A stretch of 64,000 nt of DNA, taken from contig CAJQUW010011247.1 of the NCBI GenBank assembly GCA_907163375.1, positions 1 to 64,000 of the forward strand, written 5' to 3'. Source of the DNA: Prostheceraeus crozeri (lineage: Eukaryota; Platyhelminthes; Polycladida; Euryleptidae). Below are positions 42,301 through 49,974 of the stretch, piece by piece. The notes under the pieces are model-generated. The model saw nothing but the letters and a program-made list of their open reading frames with translations, ran no database searches and was not told the origin of the DNA. The position numbers were made by a program, and so were the translations under genes. Numbering within the stretch: position 1 is the stretch's first letter; each line of letters opens with the position of its first letter.

Positions 42301-43291
42301 CATATTAAAATTCTATTTAGAAATGGGCATGCTTCTAAAGTCAGTTCACCGCATTATCAAATTTAGACAGAAAGCCTTCCTCAAACCCTACATAGATAGT
42401 AACAGTCAAAAACGTGCACTCGCCCAAAATAATTTTGAAAAGGATTTTTATAAATATAAGAATAATAGTCTATTCGGAAAGACCATGGAGGATGTTAGAA
42501 AACGTATGAATTACAAACTAGTCGTTGATGAACAAAAATATCACAAATTGACCTCATCACCTCTTTTCATTGATAGAGACATCATCGATGAGGATCTTGT
42601 AGGTGTTAAAATGATTAAATCAGAAGTTGAGTTGTGCAAACCCATCTATATTGGGCAAGCCGTTTTAGATTATTCCAAGCTTGAAATGTATCAACTCTTC
42701 TACAAAATATTAAAACCATGCCCTCTCGTAAAAGAGGTTCGCTTGCTGGGTGGTGATACAGATAGTTTCTTTTTAGGAATTACCACTCAAAAAGATTTAA
42801 ATTTTAATGAAGTAGGTAAGTCATTAGAAAAATATTTCGATACATCTAACTACAATCCCACTCATCCACTCTATTCCATACAGAATAAAGCCAAACTTGG
42901 TTGTTTTAAGGATGAAACAGCAGGAAAGGAAATAGATGAAATGATTCTCCTCCGTCCTAAAATGTATTCCATGAAACTAAAAGAATGTGCAGATAGTATT
43001 AAGCGTGCTAAAGGTATATCAAAATCCATTGTTCATAAAATGAAACATCGGTCCTATAAGAAGGCCTATAAAAATAAAACTATAACGTTTGTCAATATGA
43101 CAATCTTAAAATCTCAAGTTCATACTGTGAAAACGTACACGTTCAAGAAACGAGCACTTTCAGCATGGGAGGATAAGAGGTGTTGGATAGGACATAACAC
43201 ATCTCTTCCACATGGACATCCTGACACAAACATACCTCCACCCAAAAGAATAAAACTCACGCTACCACATTCAGGAGATGTATTGACATAA
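39319..43291 (+). CDS. PolB: Protein-primed DNA polymerase B, spliced (about 1282 aa)
   Basis: It replicates the element. Three exons fit: 39319..39321 (ATG only, then GTAAGT), 39387..39447 and 39507..43291, with introns of 65 and 59 nt and intact frame. Domains: two C2H2 zinc fingers (about 39555..39765); a Polinton-specific N-terminal region; a CFKYAVLSIL block; exonuclease motifs I (ADIECY, about 40785), II (HNFKGYD, about 41180) and III (YLELDV, about 41665); and, between I and II, an endonuclease-VII-like RDHDHITG...LCSKCN. Polymerase motifs are DQNNLYG (about 41942), NNSLFGKTMED (about 42461) and GGDTDS (about 42751). A poly(A) signal AATAAA lies at 43450..43455. All key residues are present. 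Confidence 0.93.
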
Positions 43292-43441
43292 TCAACTTTA
43301 ACTCAGTATTTTGATGTTGCTTTTTGTAGATATACATGGTTGTTTTATGTATCGTATGAGATCGTTTCTTCCTTGTGAATATATACCTACAGTCAGCCCA
43401 TTCCCCCTATATCTGTGAAAAGACTTTTTCATATACATATT

Positions 43442-43455
43442 TTTATTTCAATAAA
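43442..43455. terminator. Overlapping convergent poly(A) signals
   Basis: AATAAA on the plus strand (43450..43455) serves PolB. TTTATT at 43442..43447 is AATAAA on the minus strand for the converging 506-aa gene. Confidence 0.6.
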
Positions 43456-43470
43456 CATATCACAATGACT

Positions 43471-44991
43471 TCACTTTGTTTTCCGAAACACTAAAGTTAC
43501 GAGGGATTTAGTATCTTTCACATGGATACACTCTTGTAAACCATTGGTAATTTTGATAGCAATAGAGGGTATAGTTTGTTTGACGACGGGATGATAGAAA
43601 ATAGATTCAAACATCTTCTCGACTATTCCATATGAAGCGTCTTTATCATGAATGAAATCACGTAAAATGTATTCTTTTTTCTCGCCAACAGAAATAGGTA
43701 AAATCAAATCACTTTGAATGTAAAGGTGTTGTTCATGTTTATCAAGTGTCATTGGTGTTTCTATACCAATCGTATGCGCAGCAGCAAACACAGTTTGTAG
43801 CATTGAAAAGCCAAAGAGTTTTTTCAAATTTTTACTCAATTGACATTGAATGTCATCACCCAGTTTCAGAACAACGCGTTGTTTTTCAATTGAAAACGAA
43901 ATGTGGTGTGTCTTTACATCATATTTACTTTTCATCACATGCTTCAACTTCTGTTGTATATAAGGATTTACTACATGAATGAAGCTTTCAACTGTATGAT
44001 ATAGACGCGGCATTATATTGATAGCAACTTTAGATTCTTCATAAGACTGGTAAATTTTCTTGATGCGATCGCCATAGATGTCCACCCACCATTCATCATT
44101 AACTGAATCAGCTTTAGTGTGATATTCATGAGAACCATACACCACACCGCTTCCAATAATAGGCGTATAATGTCTTACAAAATGACGCAAGGTTGGAGAG
44201 AAATAAACTGTAAGTTTGTCATTATATTTCTGAATAACCAACTTATTTTTGTCCGCCATAATTTTCTCTCCATACTTCTTACCCACAGTCTCATTCCATC
44301 GTTTTACTAACTCAATAAGTGATAAAGGTTGAACACCACGCTTTTTCAAAATGATGCGTTCTTCGCATTCTACAACATCTTCATCAAATATTTTAAATCT
44401 ATAATGAAATTTGTTGATTCGAGTTGAATAAACTTTTTTAACATTTGCAGTAGCAATTGACGTTAGATGTAGTCCATGACCAAAACCAAGATGTGGATAG
44501 AATTCACTATCCAACCTCAGCGTAAGACCTTTAGTAAAAGAATGAAAGCGGAGGAACTGTCTCCCACTCCAATGATAGATAGTAAACTCATAAGCTTTCT
44601 GATTTTTATTCTTCATGATGGAAGTATTACCACTGTTGAATGCCTTAATAATTTTCTCATTCCCAAATGGCTCATAAGAATCTGATTTTATCTGAATCCA
44701 TTCATAGTTCCACTTTCCATCTGATGTTAAATTGTATGGGAACTGAAATGCATTATTCATCGTTATTCCATCATGGGTGCGAGGAGTCAATATCATTTCT
44801 TCCAAATCATTCACATTCTGAATATTGCTATCATAGCAAATACTAGAAACGCCAACTTCCCATTCACCTTCTAAATGCAGTGGCCGATTTAATTCTACTC
44901 GATAGTCTGATGGTTTATTTTTGGGAAATTTATTCATAGAAGCATTACTGGGCAAGTAGATTAGAAACGAGTCCTTATTTTCACTTTCCAT
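43471..44991 (-). CDS. Polinton virion-type protein, WEVGV family (506 aa)
   Basis: It is a paralogue of the next gene (45031..46428). Shared features: a start of the type F-x-I-x-L-x-S-N-A, the block GEWEVGVSSICY near residue 45, a middle MPRLYHTVESFIHVVN, and HISFSIEKQRV...LKKLFGF late in the protein. Proteins with an L-x-G-x-W-E-V-G N-terminus are common in animal Polintons; a capsid-associated or spike role is assumed rather than known. The ATG at 44991 is chosen by alignment with the paralogue and by distance from the ATGCAAA motif. An in-frame ATG at 45021 would add ten residues. Confidence 0.7.
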   Translation of the reverse strand: MESENKDSFLIYLPSNASMNKFPKNKPSDYRVELNRPLHLEGEWEVGVSSICYDSNIQNVNDLEEMILTPRTHDGITMNNAFQFPYNLTSDGKWNYEWIQIKSDSYEPFGNEKIIKAFNSGNTSIMKNKNQKAYEFTIYHWSGRQFLRFHSFTKGLTLRLDSEFYPHLGFGHGLHLTSIATANVKKVYSTRINKFHYRFKIFDEDVVECEERIILKKRGVQPLSLIELVKRWNETVGKKYGEKIMADKNKLVIQKYNDKLTVYFSPTLRHFVRHYTPIIGSGVVYGSHEYHTKADSVNDEWWVDIYGDRIKKIYQSYEESKVAINIMPRLYHTVESFIHVVNPYIQQKLKHVMKSKYDVKTHHISFSIEKQRVVLKLGDDIQCQLSKNLKKLFGFSMLQTVFAAAHTIGIETPMTLDKHEQHLYIQSDLILPISVGEKKEYILRDFIHDKDASYGIVEKMFESIFYHPVVKQTIPSIAIKITNGLQECIHVKDTKSLVTLVFRKTK

Positions 44992-45024
44992 ATTATTCAC
45001 ATTGGAAAAATATATTAGCATACT

Positions 45025-45031
45025 TTTGCAT
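45025..45031 (-). promoter_or_regulatory. ATGCAAA late-promoter candidate
   Basis: ATGCAAA on the minus strand, 33 bp before the chosen start of the 506-aa gene. Confidence 0.45.
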
Positions 45032-46428
45032 TAACTCTTCATTCGGAAATGGAGTGTAATACTTGTCACAGCATCTTTATGAAAAGGAATCAACGCACCA
45101 GCATCATCATAAATGGCAATATCAATTTGTGGGATGTAGTTTGATTTCAGCTTTGTATAATGCACTTTCTTGAAAGTATGCTCAGATAAAATACTGCAGC
45201 TTTTTGGCTGGTATGGTATCATTGCTAGCAATGGAGCTTCAACATCTCCCACACGTACATCTTCACCAATATTGGAATATATCTGAAAATAGTTAATACG
45301 ACGCGATAGCGACATGTCTGCGCTAGCTTTGGTTACAGTACCACTTTTAAAGATATTTTGATCAAAACCCAAAATGTCCATTAGAGTTTTATCCATAATT
45401 AGTTCAATACCTTTTCCATTTATAGTGAGAGACAAAGTACCTTCTTTTTCAGAAAATGAAATATGTTGCTCATTAATCACTTCATTTAAATAATCTACAA
45501 CCAATTTAACCGAAGTAATAATGCGAGGCATCAACACTCTTGTTTCATGTAAGAAACCACCAAAAGGCTCTACACACTTTCTGTATAAAGATACGGCCCA
45601 TTCTGTATCAAATTGATTTGACCTTTCACATGGTAAATGTTGCATATCAGATTTTCCATGAACAGCTGCAGAACGATGTCGTAAGAACTGATGAAAATCT
45701 TTTGAACAAACTAATACTAGATCATCATCATTTAATTTACTTATTGCAATATGATTAGATGATTTAATATAAGTCAATGTTGCCACTTGTTTGTCATCAA
45801 CTCGAAGGAGATAATTAAATTTCTTCAATAATGTTTCAGGAGTCATGTTTGTCTTTCTTGGCTTAATCACAATCTTCTTCACCAACGTCTTCTCATTTCT
45901 TGGAATAAGATCTACATAATAAGCTTCCTCTCGATATATTAACTGTTTATGACCACTTATGTGGTAATTAACGTTAAAATTATCATAGCTTGTTAAGGCG
46001 CTAGCGAGGTAGCCTAAATCATTTCTTAAACTTGGACTTAAACCAACAATCCAATCTTTCTCAACTACATGATGTACATAATTATAATCATCATTGTGCG
46101 GAGTAAATTGGACAATATGTTTACACGCTTTATTCAAGAAATCATATATAAACTTTTTACATGATAAGAGATCTTTCTTTGGCCACTGTGGAATGTATAT
46201 TCGGCACCCCTTTTCACATTGATAAGCAGCTGTACGCCTCATATTAATAGTCATCACCTCATGATCAAAAGTATAGACACAGTTGCTATAAACAAGTTGA
46301 GTGACACCCACTTCCCAATTCCCATTTAGCTGTTGTGCATGATCAATGGGAGTAGAAAAGAGTGCGGCTCGATTGCTAGTAAATCTCTTTGTAGCCGCAT
46401 TGCTAAGCAAAATATGATAAAACGACAT
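45031..46428 (-). CDS. Polinton virion-type protein, WEVGV family (465 aa)
   Basis: The true ATG is at 46428 (MSFYHILLSNAA); the frame is open further upstream but without ATG. It has GNWEVGVTQLVY near residue 45, MPRIITSVKLVVDYLN, and HISFSEKEGTLSL...LMDILGFD, collinear with the 506-aa paralogue. The two lie end to end on the same strand with only 39 bp between them. No enzymatic motif is visible. Two unequal copies would suit two related structural proteins, for example a spike or an accessory capsid component. This is inference from family distribution. Confidence 0.7.
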   Translation of the reverse strand: MSFYHILLSNAATKRFTSNRAALFSTPIDHAQQLNGNWEVGVTQLVYSNCVYTFDHEVMTINMRRTAAYQCEKGCRIYIPQWPKKDLLSCKKFIYDFLNKACKHIVQFTPHNDDYNYVHHVVEKDWIVGLSPSLRNDLGYLASALTSYDNFNVNYHISGHKQLIYREEAYYVDLIPRNEKTLVKKIVIKPRKTNMTPETLLKKFNYLLRVDDKQVATLTYIKSSNHIAISKLNDDDLVLVCSKDFHQFLRHRSAAVHGKSDMQHLPCERSNQFDTEWAVSLYRKCVEPFGGFLHETRVLMPRIITSVKLVVDYLNEVINEQHISFSEKEGTLSLTINGKGIELIMDKTLMDILGFDQNIFKSGTVTKASADMSLSRRINYFQIYSNIGEDVRVGDVEAPLLAMIPYQPKSCSILSEHTFKKVHYTKLKSNYIPQIDIAIYDDAGALIPFHKDAVTSITLHFRMKS

Positions 46429-46450
46429 TTTTATATTGCTAATCTGCAAC

Positions 46451-46457
46451 TTTGCAT
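46451..46457 (-). promoter_or_regulatory. ATGCAAA late-promoter candidate
   Basis: ATGCAAA lies 22 bp before the minus-strand ATG at 46428. It sits in the 35-bp gap between two divergent genes, so it could serve both. Confidence 0.5.
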
Positions 46458-46463
46458 AACATC

Positions 46464-46820
46464 ATGAAGACTTGGATTTTGGACTCTCTACAATATATCA
46501 GAGTTGATCGTGATGGAAACGTACATTTCAAAAATTCTCATGGTCATACATCAAGAGGAATTACATTAACATGGCGACAATTTGTCAACCTCAATGATAT
46601 CATGAGGGATTTGGAATATTTTGAAACATTAAGATTCATCTCCTTGGGTGATCAAGTTTGGCTTCAACATTACAGAAATGAAATTCAAATCTACCATTCT
46701 CATTCCGCAAACTGTTTCTCATTTCGCAAATACAATTGGGAGAAGTATAGAAGATACATACATCGCTCCATCATGACATTTATTCGTCGTGAGTTCATCG
46801 CCCTACTATGCAAATCTTAA
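46464..46820 (+). CDS. PC4-like protein, first of two paralogues (118 aa)
   Basis: The ATG at 46464 (MKTWILDSL). The protein reads as two similar halves: strands, then a G-I-T-L-T-W/W-E-K-Y-type strand entering a helix. These are VHFKNSHG...RGITLTWRQFVNLNDIM and IQIYHS...FSFRKYNWEKYRRYIHRSI. Beta hairpins leading into GI-L---QW--L is the signature of the single-strand-binding PC4/SUB1 coactivator domain. The resemblance is by pattern only. It is divergent from the capsid-type genes and precedes a longer paralogue and the TBP-like gene on the same strand. Confidence 0.6.
   Translation: MKTWILDSLQYIRVDRDGNVHFKNSHGHTSRGITLTWRQFVNLNDIMRDLEYFETLRFISLGDQVWLQHYRNEIQIYHSHSANCFSFRKYNWEKYRRYIHRSIMTFIRREFIALLCKS
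46808..46815 (+). promoter_or_regulatory. ATGCAAAT late-promoter candidate
   Basis: It lies 27 bp upstream of the ATG at 46843 and overlaps the end of the 118-aa gene. It is the plus-strand instance of the motif found before several minus-strand genes. Confidence 0.5.
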
Positions 46821-46842
46821 TCAGATATGATTACCACGCACC

Positions 46843-47493
46843 ATGAGTTGGAAATTAGATTCCCTACAACGTATTGAAACGGATCATGATCGAAACGTCT
46901 ATTTCAAAGATTCAACTGGAAATGTGAGAAGAGAGTTTGTTTTATCTTATCGTCATTTTCAATCTCTACATCATATCATGAAGGACTTGAAATACTTCTA
47001 TATGAAAAGACATTCACGTATTGGAAATCGCATCTGGCTGCGCGTCAACAATCGGCGAATTCAACTCTATCATTCCCAACTTCATACTAACTTCACATTT
47101 CATCAAGGTAGTTGGGAAAAGTATAAAAGGAAGGTACATCGCTCAATTTACTCATTCTTTCATCATGAAGCGCCATCGCTACACCATCGTCAACATTCTC
47201 CGTCGCTTCAGACTCTACACCAAAATCGATCTCACAACATTACGCCAACAGCTTCCAAACAGCAAGTATTACCCGGGCCGTCCTCAAATGTTAGTAGTGA
47301 AGATGAACAATTCACGGAATCTTCAACTCTTCCCAAATGGGACTGTACAGATTCTCGGCGCCCTTTCTCATTCATCGGCGCAGTCAATGCGCTTAGAGCT
47401 ACAAAGACTACTACGTCGGATATGGAAGAGGGAGAGGTGTGTGATGTCGAATCTGACTGTGGACAATATGGTGATCTCTACTCAATTGAGTGA
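46843..47493 (+). CDS. PC4-like protein with long acidic tail (216 aa)
   Basis: Residues 1-108 are a paralogue of the 118-aa protein (LDSLQRIETDHDRNVYFKDS, SLHHIMKDLKYF, WEKYKRKVHRSI). Beyond residue 108 the frame continues through a His/Ser-rich and then acidic segment (SSEDEQF, DMEEGEVCDVESD) that overlaps the first 329 nt of the TBP-like gene in another frame. The tail may be a real overprinted extension or simply an open frame. The domain resembles PC4, so nucleic-acid binding is the likely activity, inferred from pattern. Confidence 0.6.
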   Translation: MSWKLDSLQRIETDHDRNVYFKDSTGNVRREFVLSYRHFQSLHHIMKDLKYFYMKRHSRIGNRIWLRVNNRRIQLYHSQLHTNFTFHQGSWEKYKRKVHRSIYSFFHHEAPSLHHRQHSPSLQTLHQNRSHNITPTASKQQVLPGPSSNVSSEDEQFTESSTLPKWDCTDSRRPFSFIGAVNALRATKTTTSDMEEGEVCDVESDCGQYGDLYSIE

Positions 47494-47710
47494 CAGTCTA
47501 TCATTTTTGAAGATTCGTACCAGCAGTTACAGTTTGTGTTATGAACCCGAACTTTTTCCTGCAGCTCTCATTAGTTGTTGGTTGCCTGTGCATGTGGCAA
47601 TCTTTCATAATAGTAAAGTGATCATTACTGGACTAAAATCTCATGAACAAGCAAATATGATCCTAGACTATCTCATTGAGTATGTACGTACCCAGCGGAT
47701 TGTAAAATAA
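47165..47710 (+). CDS. TATA-binding-protein-like transcription factor (181 aa)
   Basis: The ATG at 47165 gives a protein the size of the TBP core, with two TBP-type repeats (about residues 8-88 and 97-175). Repeat 1 has IVNILRRFRLYTKIDLTTL, then YYPGRP and LQLFPNGTVQILGALS, corresponding to the cellular pattern NIV...LDLKTI, EYNPKRF and LIFSSGKMVCTGAKS. Repeat 2 has VDNMV, YEPELFPAALI and VAIFHNSKVIITGLKS. Three of the four DNA-kinking phenylalanines seem kept (F56, F131, F147); the fourth is proline (P40). A poly(A) signal AATAAA overlaps the stop codon. It probably redirects transcription to the element's own promoters. Confidence 0.85.
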   Translation: MKRHRYTIVNILRRFRLYTKIDLTTLRQQLPNSKYYPGRPQMLVVKMNNSRNLQLFPNGTVQILGALSHSSAQSMRLELQRLLRRIWKRERCVMSNLTVDNMVISTQLSDSLSFLKIRTSSYSLCYEPELFPAALISCWLPVHVAIFHNSKVIITGLKSHEQANMILDYLIEYVRTQRIVK

Positions 47711-47741
47711 AAAACAATTTTTCCAACATGATGTTTTTATT
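47706..47741. terminator. Convergent poly(A) signals overlapping two stop codons
   Basis: AATAAA (47706..47711) overlaps the TAA of the TBP-like gene. On the minus strand AATAAA (47741..47736) overlaps the TAA of the protease gene. Confidence 0.6.
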
Positions 47742-48198
47742 TCAAATCATGATAGAACTTACAAATCATTTTTTCATTAGAGGATGGATTACATGAAAAG
47801 TTTTGAATAATAGATGCAAATCGAGATACATGTAAACGTTTTAAGATGAAGTACAGTACAAAAGCACCACACGTTGATGAAAGTGGATGTTGTAGTATGC
47901 GTTCATTTCGCTGATATTGACGCGTATGTTTTCTCAACCACTGCTGTGTTGGTATATTTGGAGGTTGAGCAAGAGAGTCAAATAGTTCACCACGTCGGTC
48001 TTTTCCAATAAAGATCGCTTTCCAATGCTCACCGCCTAAATTCTGTGAATGAGTGTTTAGCACAATAAAGATGGGATAGTGATTTACTGCAGGTGGTAAG
48101 GTATCGAGTGAATAGACATTATCGAAAGCTTTCAACGTCGCTTCGTCTGCATTATGCTGCACTTTAGTCTTAATATCGTCAGCAGTCAACCAACTCAT
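47737..48198 (-). CDS. PRO: Adenain-like cysteine protease (153 aa)
   Basis: It is the maturation protease of the Polinton/adenovirus C5-like type, expected to cut virion precursor proteins. The catalytic set is visible: H58 in GGEHWKAIF, acidic E71 or D74 in GELFDSLA, and C110 in SSTCGAFVLYF, in the usual His-acid-Cys order. The length fits the short Polinton forms. Its ATG overlaps the stop codon of the capsid gene (TAATG), suggesting translation coupled to it from one mRNA. Candidate substrates are the QRGG/QKGG proteins encoded by both elements. Confidence 0.9.
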   Translation of the reverse strand: MSWLTADDIKTKVQHNADEATLKAFDNVYSLDTLPPAVNHYPIFIVLNTHSQNLGGEHWKAIFIGKDRRGELFDSLAQPPNIPTQQWLRKHTRQYQRNERILQHPLSSTCGAFVLYFILKRLHVSRFASIIQNFSCNPSSNEKMICKFYHDLK

Positions 48199-49475
48199 TA
48201 ACGATTATACTGAAGAATCACGTCACGATACTTTGTAATTTCAATATTTGAATCGAAGACTGCATAAATTAATACATTGATCGTCTCAGGTAGTGTTCTT
48301 TTGAACGTCAAATCCAAACGAATATTATGAGGCACGTTCGCTTGACGATAGGGTGCACTAATATCGCTGTCAGCAGTCAAATCAAATGCATAAATAGTAT
48401 ATCCACTCTTAAACTCTTTCATAGTCAGTCCGTTGGTATCATCCGTATTGTAAAAGCCAAAGACATCCATAAAATCAACATAACTGCGCATAAATTGATC
48501 CGAAGCAAAATCTGGTTTGTAGGGTGGACCAGGATGACTCACACCATTAACACGTAAAGCAATTTCACTTAACTGATTGTGTTTAAAATTGAAAGGATTC
48601 TTCTTTATATTACCATTAAATGCATCATTTTCAACCATTGCCACCATGAGGAGCTTCGGTGCTTCCGATGGAAAGAGGCCATCTTTCATGAAACTCTTTT
48701 GATCTTTCGGAATTGTAAAGGTGAGAAGCTTTGTATGCTGAACGGGGTAAATGGCATTTTGGCGGTTAAGACCTTCAGCATGCCCTCTAATGACACTTGG
48801 ATTCGGTACTACTCGACGAATGTAAAGTGCAATATCTTCCACATGAATTCTAAAATTGTCAACTTTAGCAAATGCATTCAGCGCAAATTCAGGCTTATTC
48901 AATGTCAGCTTGAGTCGCATGCTGGTATTACAGAGTAAAAACTTTGACTGTCTAAAGAAGTCTAAATTCAGCGGACCATATAGCTGACATACTCTACTAT
49001 CTTTAATCATAGCAGATCGCTTTACAAAGCCACTGTTTGTTTCAACATCAAATTTTCCTGCTTCATCTCTGTACCATCCCATGGCTTCCATATGACTTTT
49101 TTGTGCTGCTGGATGAAACTGTGATACATGATTGAAATATGATTTATAGGGATAATCGCTTTGACCACCTTCCACCTGCTGCTCTCCAATCGTTAGAGAA
49201 ACATCGCGAAGTAATGTAGTCAATGGTAAATTGTTCAGTCCAACTTTATGTGCATCGTCAATAGCAGTTCCATCTGCTTGTTGAATTCTAAACCTCAAAT
49301 CAAGCATCGCATAACTCAAATCTATGTAGTCATCACTACCACCAGGAATAACAAATTCAATGGGGCCAGCATTCTCAGCTGTTCGAGGATGATAATCTAC
49401 AATACTTGAACTAAGAATATCTGTCTGCATGGCTTGTTGATCGAACAAACAAAAACCGGAAGTTTTACACTCCAT
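48198..49475 (-). CDS. MCP: Major capsid protein, double jelly-roll type (425 aa)
   Basis: It belongs to the F54H12.2-like family of animal Polintons, regarded as the hexon-like major capsid protein. Visible family marks: PIEFVIPGGSDDYIDLS near the N-terminus, DVSLTIGEQQVEGG, YPYKSYFNHV, and the end R-LPETINVLIYAVFDSNIEI. The size is slightly shorter than usual double-jelly-roll capsids. It sits 2 bp after the 151-aa core-protein gene and overlaps the protease start by one base, making a tight core-capsid-protease block. The assignment as capsid rests on the family, since the fold cannot be computed here. Confidence 0.85.
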   Translation of the reverse strand: MECKTSGFCLFDQQAMQTDILSSSIVDYHPRTAENAGPIEFVIPGGSDDYIDLSYAMLDLRFRIQQADGTAIDDAHKVGLNNLPLTTLLRDVSLTIGEQQVEGGQSDYPYKSYFNHVSQFHPAAQKSHMEAMGWYRDEAGKFDVETNSGFVKRSAMIKDSRVCQLYGPLNLDFFRQSKFLLCNTSMRLKLTLNKPEFALNAFAKVDNFRIHVEDIALYIRRVVPNPSVIRGHAEGLNRQNAIYPVQHTKLLTFTIPKDQKSFMKDGLFPSEAPKLLMVAMVENDAFNGNIKKNPFNFKHNQLSEIALRVNGVSHPGPPYKPDFASDQFMRSYVDFMDVFGFYNTDDTNGLTMKEFKSGYTIYAFDLTADSDISAPYRQANVPHNIRLDLTFKRTLPETINVLIYAVFDSNIEITKYRDVILQYNR

Positions 49476-49477
49476 GA

Positions 49478-49933
49478 TTAGAAGTTATAGCAGCGTCGTC
49501 GTTTAGCGCCTGATGAATGATTAGAGCCTCTGCGACGTTTGCGTGAATGCCTTTTGACTGAAGATTGCACCTTACCAGCTCCGCGATGTTTCCTCCTTCC
49601 TTTTCTCATTCGTTTAGGTGATTTCTTTCCTTGAGTAACACCAGCAATGGTCTGCTTCAATGTTTTTAAACCGCGTTCCTTCCCACGATTCAACAAACTG
49701 CTCTTAAAACTTCTACCTCTGGAAAGATCACTAGCAACATCACCAGCAAAGCCAACGGCATTACTTAAAACATTTCGTTTTAAAGATCTACCGACATTGG
49801 ATATGAGAGGTGCTACAACAGATTTCAGTGCACCAAGTATGCTACCTCCACGTTGGCGGCGAGCACCGATGTAAATTTGTCCTCCACCACTTACGTAGGA
49901 GGGTCGTGAATAAAATGAGGCAGTTGGATTCAT
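49478..49933 (-). CDS. Basic virion core protein with amphipathic segment (151 aa)
   Basis: The N-terminus is Gly-rich (YVSGGGQIYIGARRQRGG, ending at residue 30), followed by a hydrophobic/amphipathic stretch (SILGALKSVVAPLISNVG). A long Lys/Arg-rich tail includes RMRKGRRKHRG and SRKRRRG. This layout recalls the minor core proteins of adenoviruses and adintoviruses, which bind DNA or disturb membranes after protease cleavage. The GG at 29-30 is a candidate cleavage point. An ATGCAAA motif lies upstream at 49965..49971, and the capsid gene follows after 2 bp. Confidence 0.75.
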   Translation of the reverse strand: MNPTASFYSRPSYVSGGGQIYIGARRQRGGSILGALKSVVAPLISNVGRSLKRNVLSNAVGFAGDVASDLSRGRSFKSSLLNRGKERGLKTLKQTIAGVTQGKKSPKRMRKGRRKHRGAGKVQSSVKRHSRKRRRGSNHSSGAKRRRCYNF

Positions 49934-49964
49934 AGCTCAAACCCTAAACATTGTTAGTTACAAC

Positions 49965-49971
49965 TTTGCAT
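49965..49971 (-). promoter_or_regulatory. ATGCAAA late-promoter candidate
   Basis: It lies 31 bp before the ATG of the 151-aa core protein, at the head of the core-capsid-protease block. Confidence 0.5.
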
Positions 49972-49974
49972 GAA

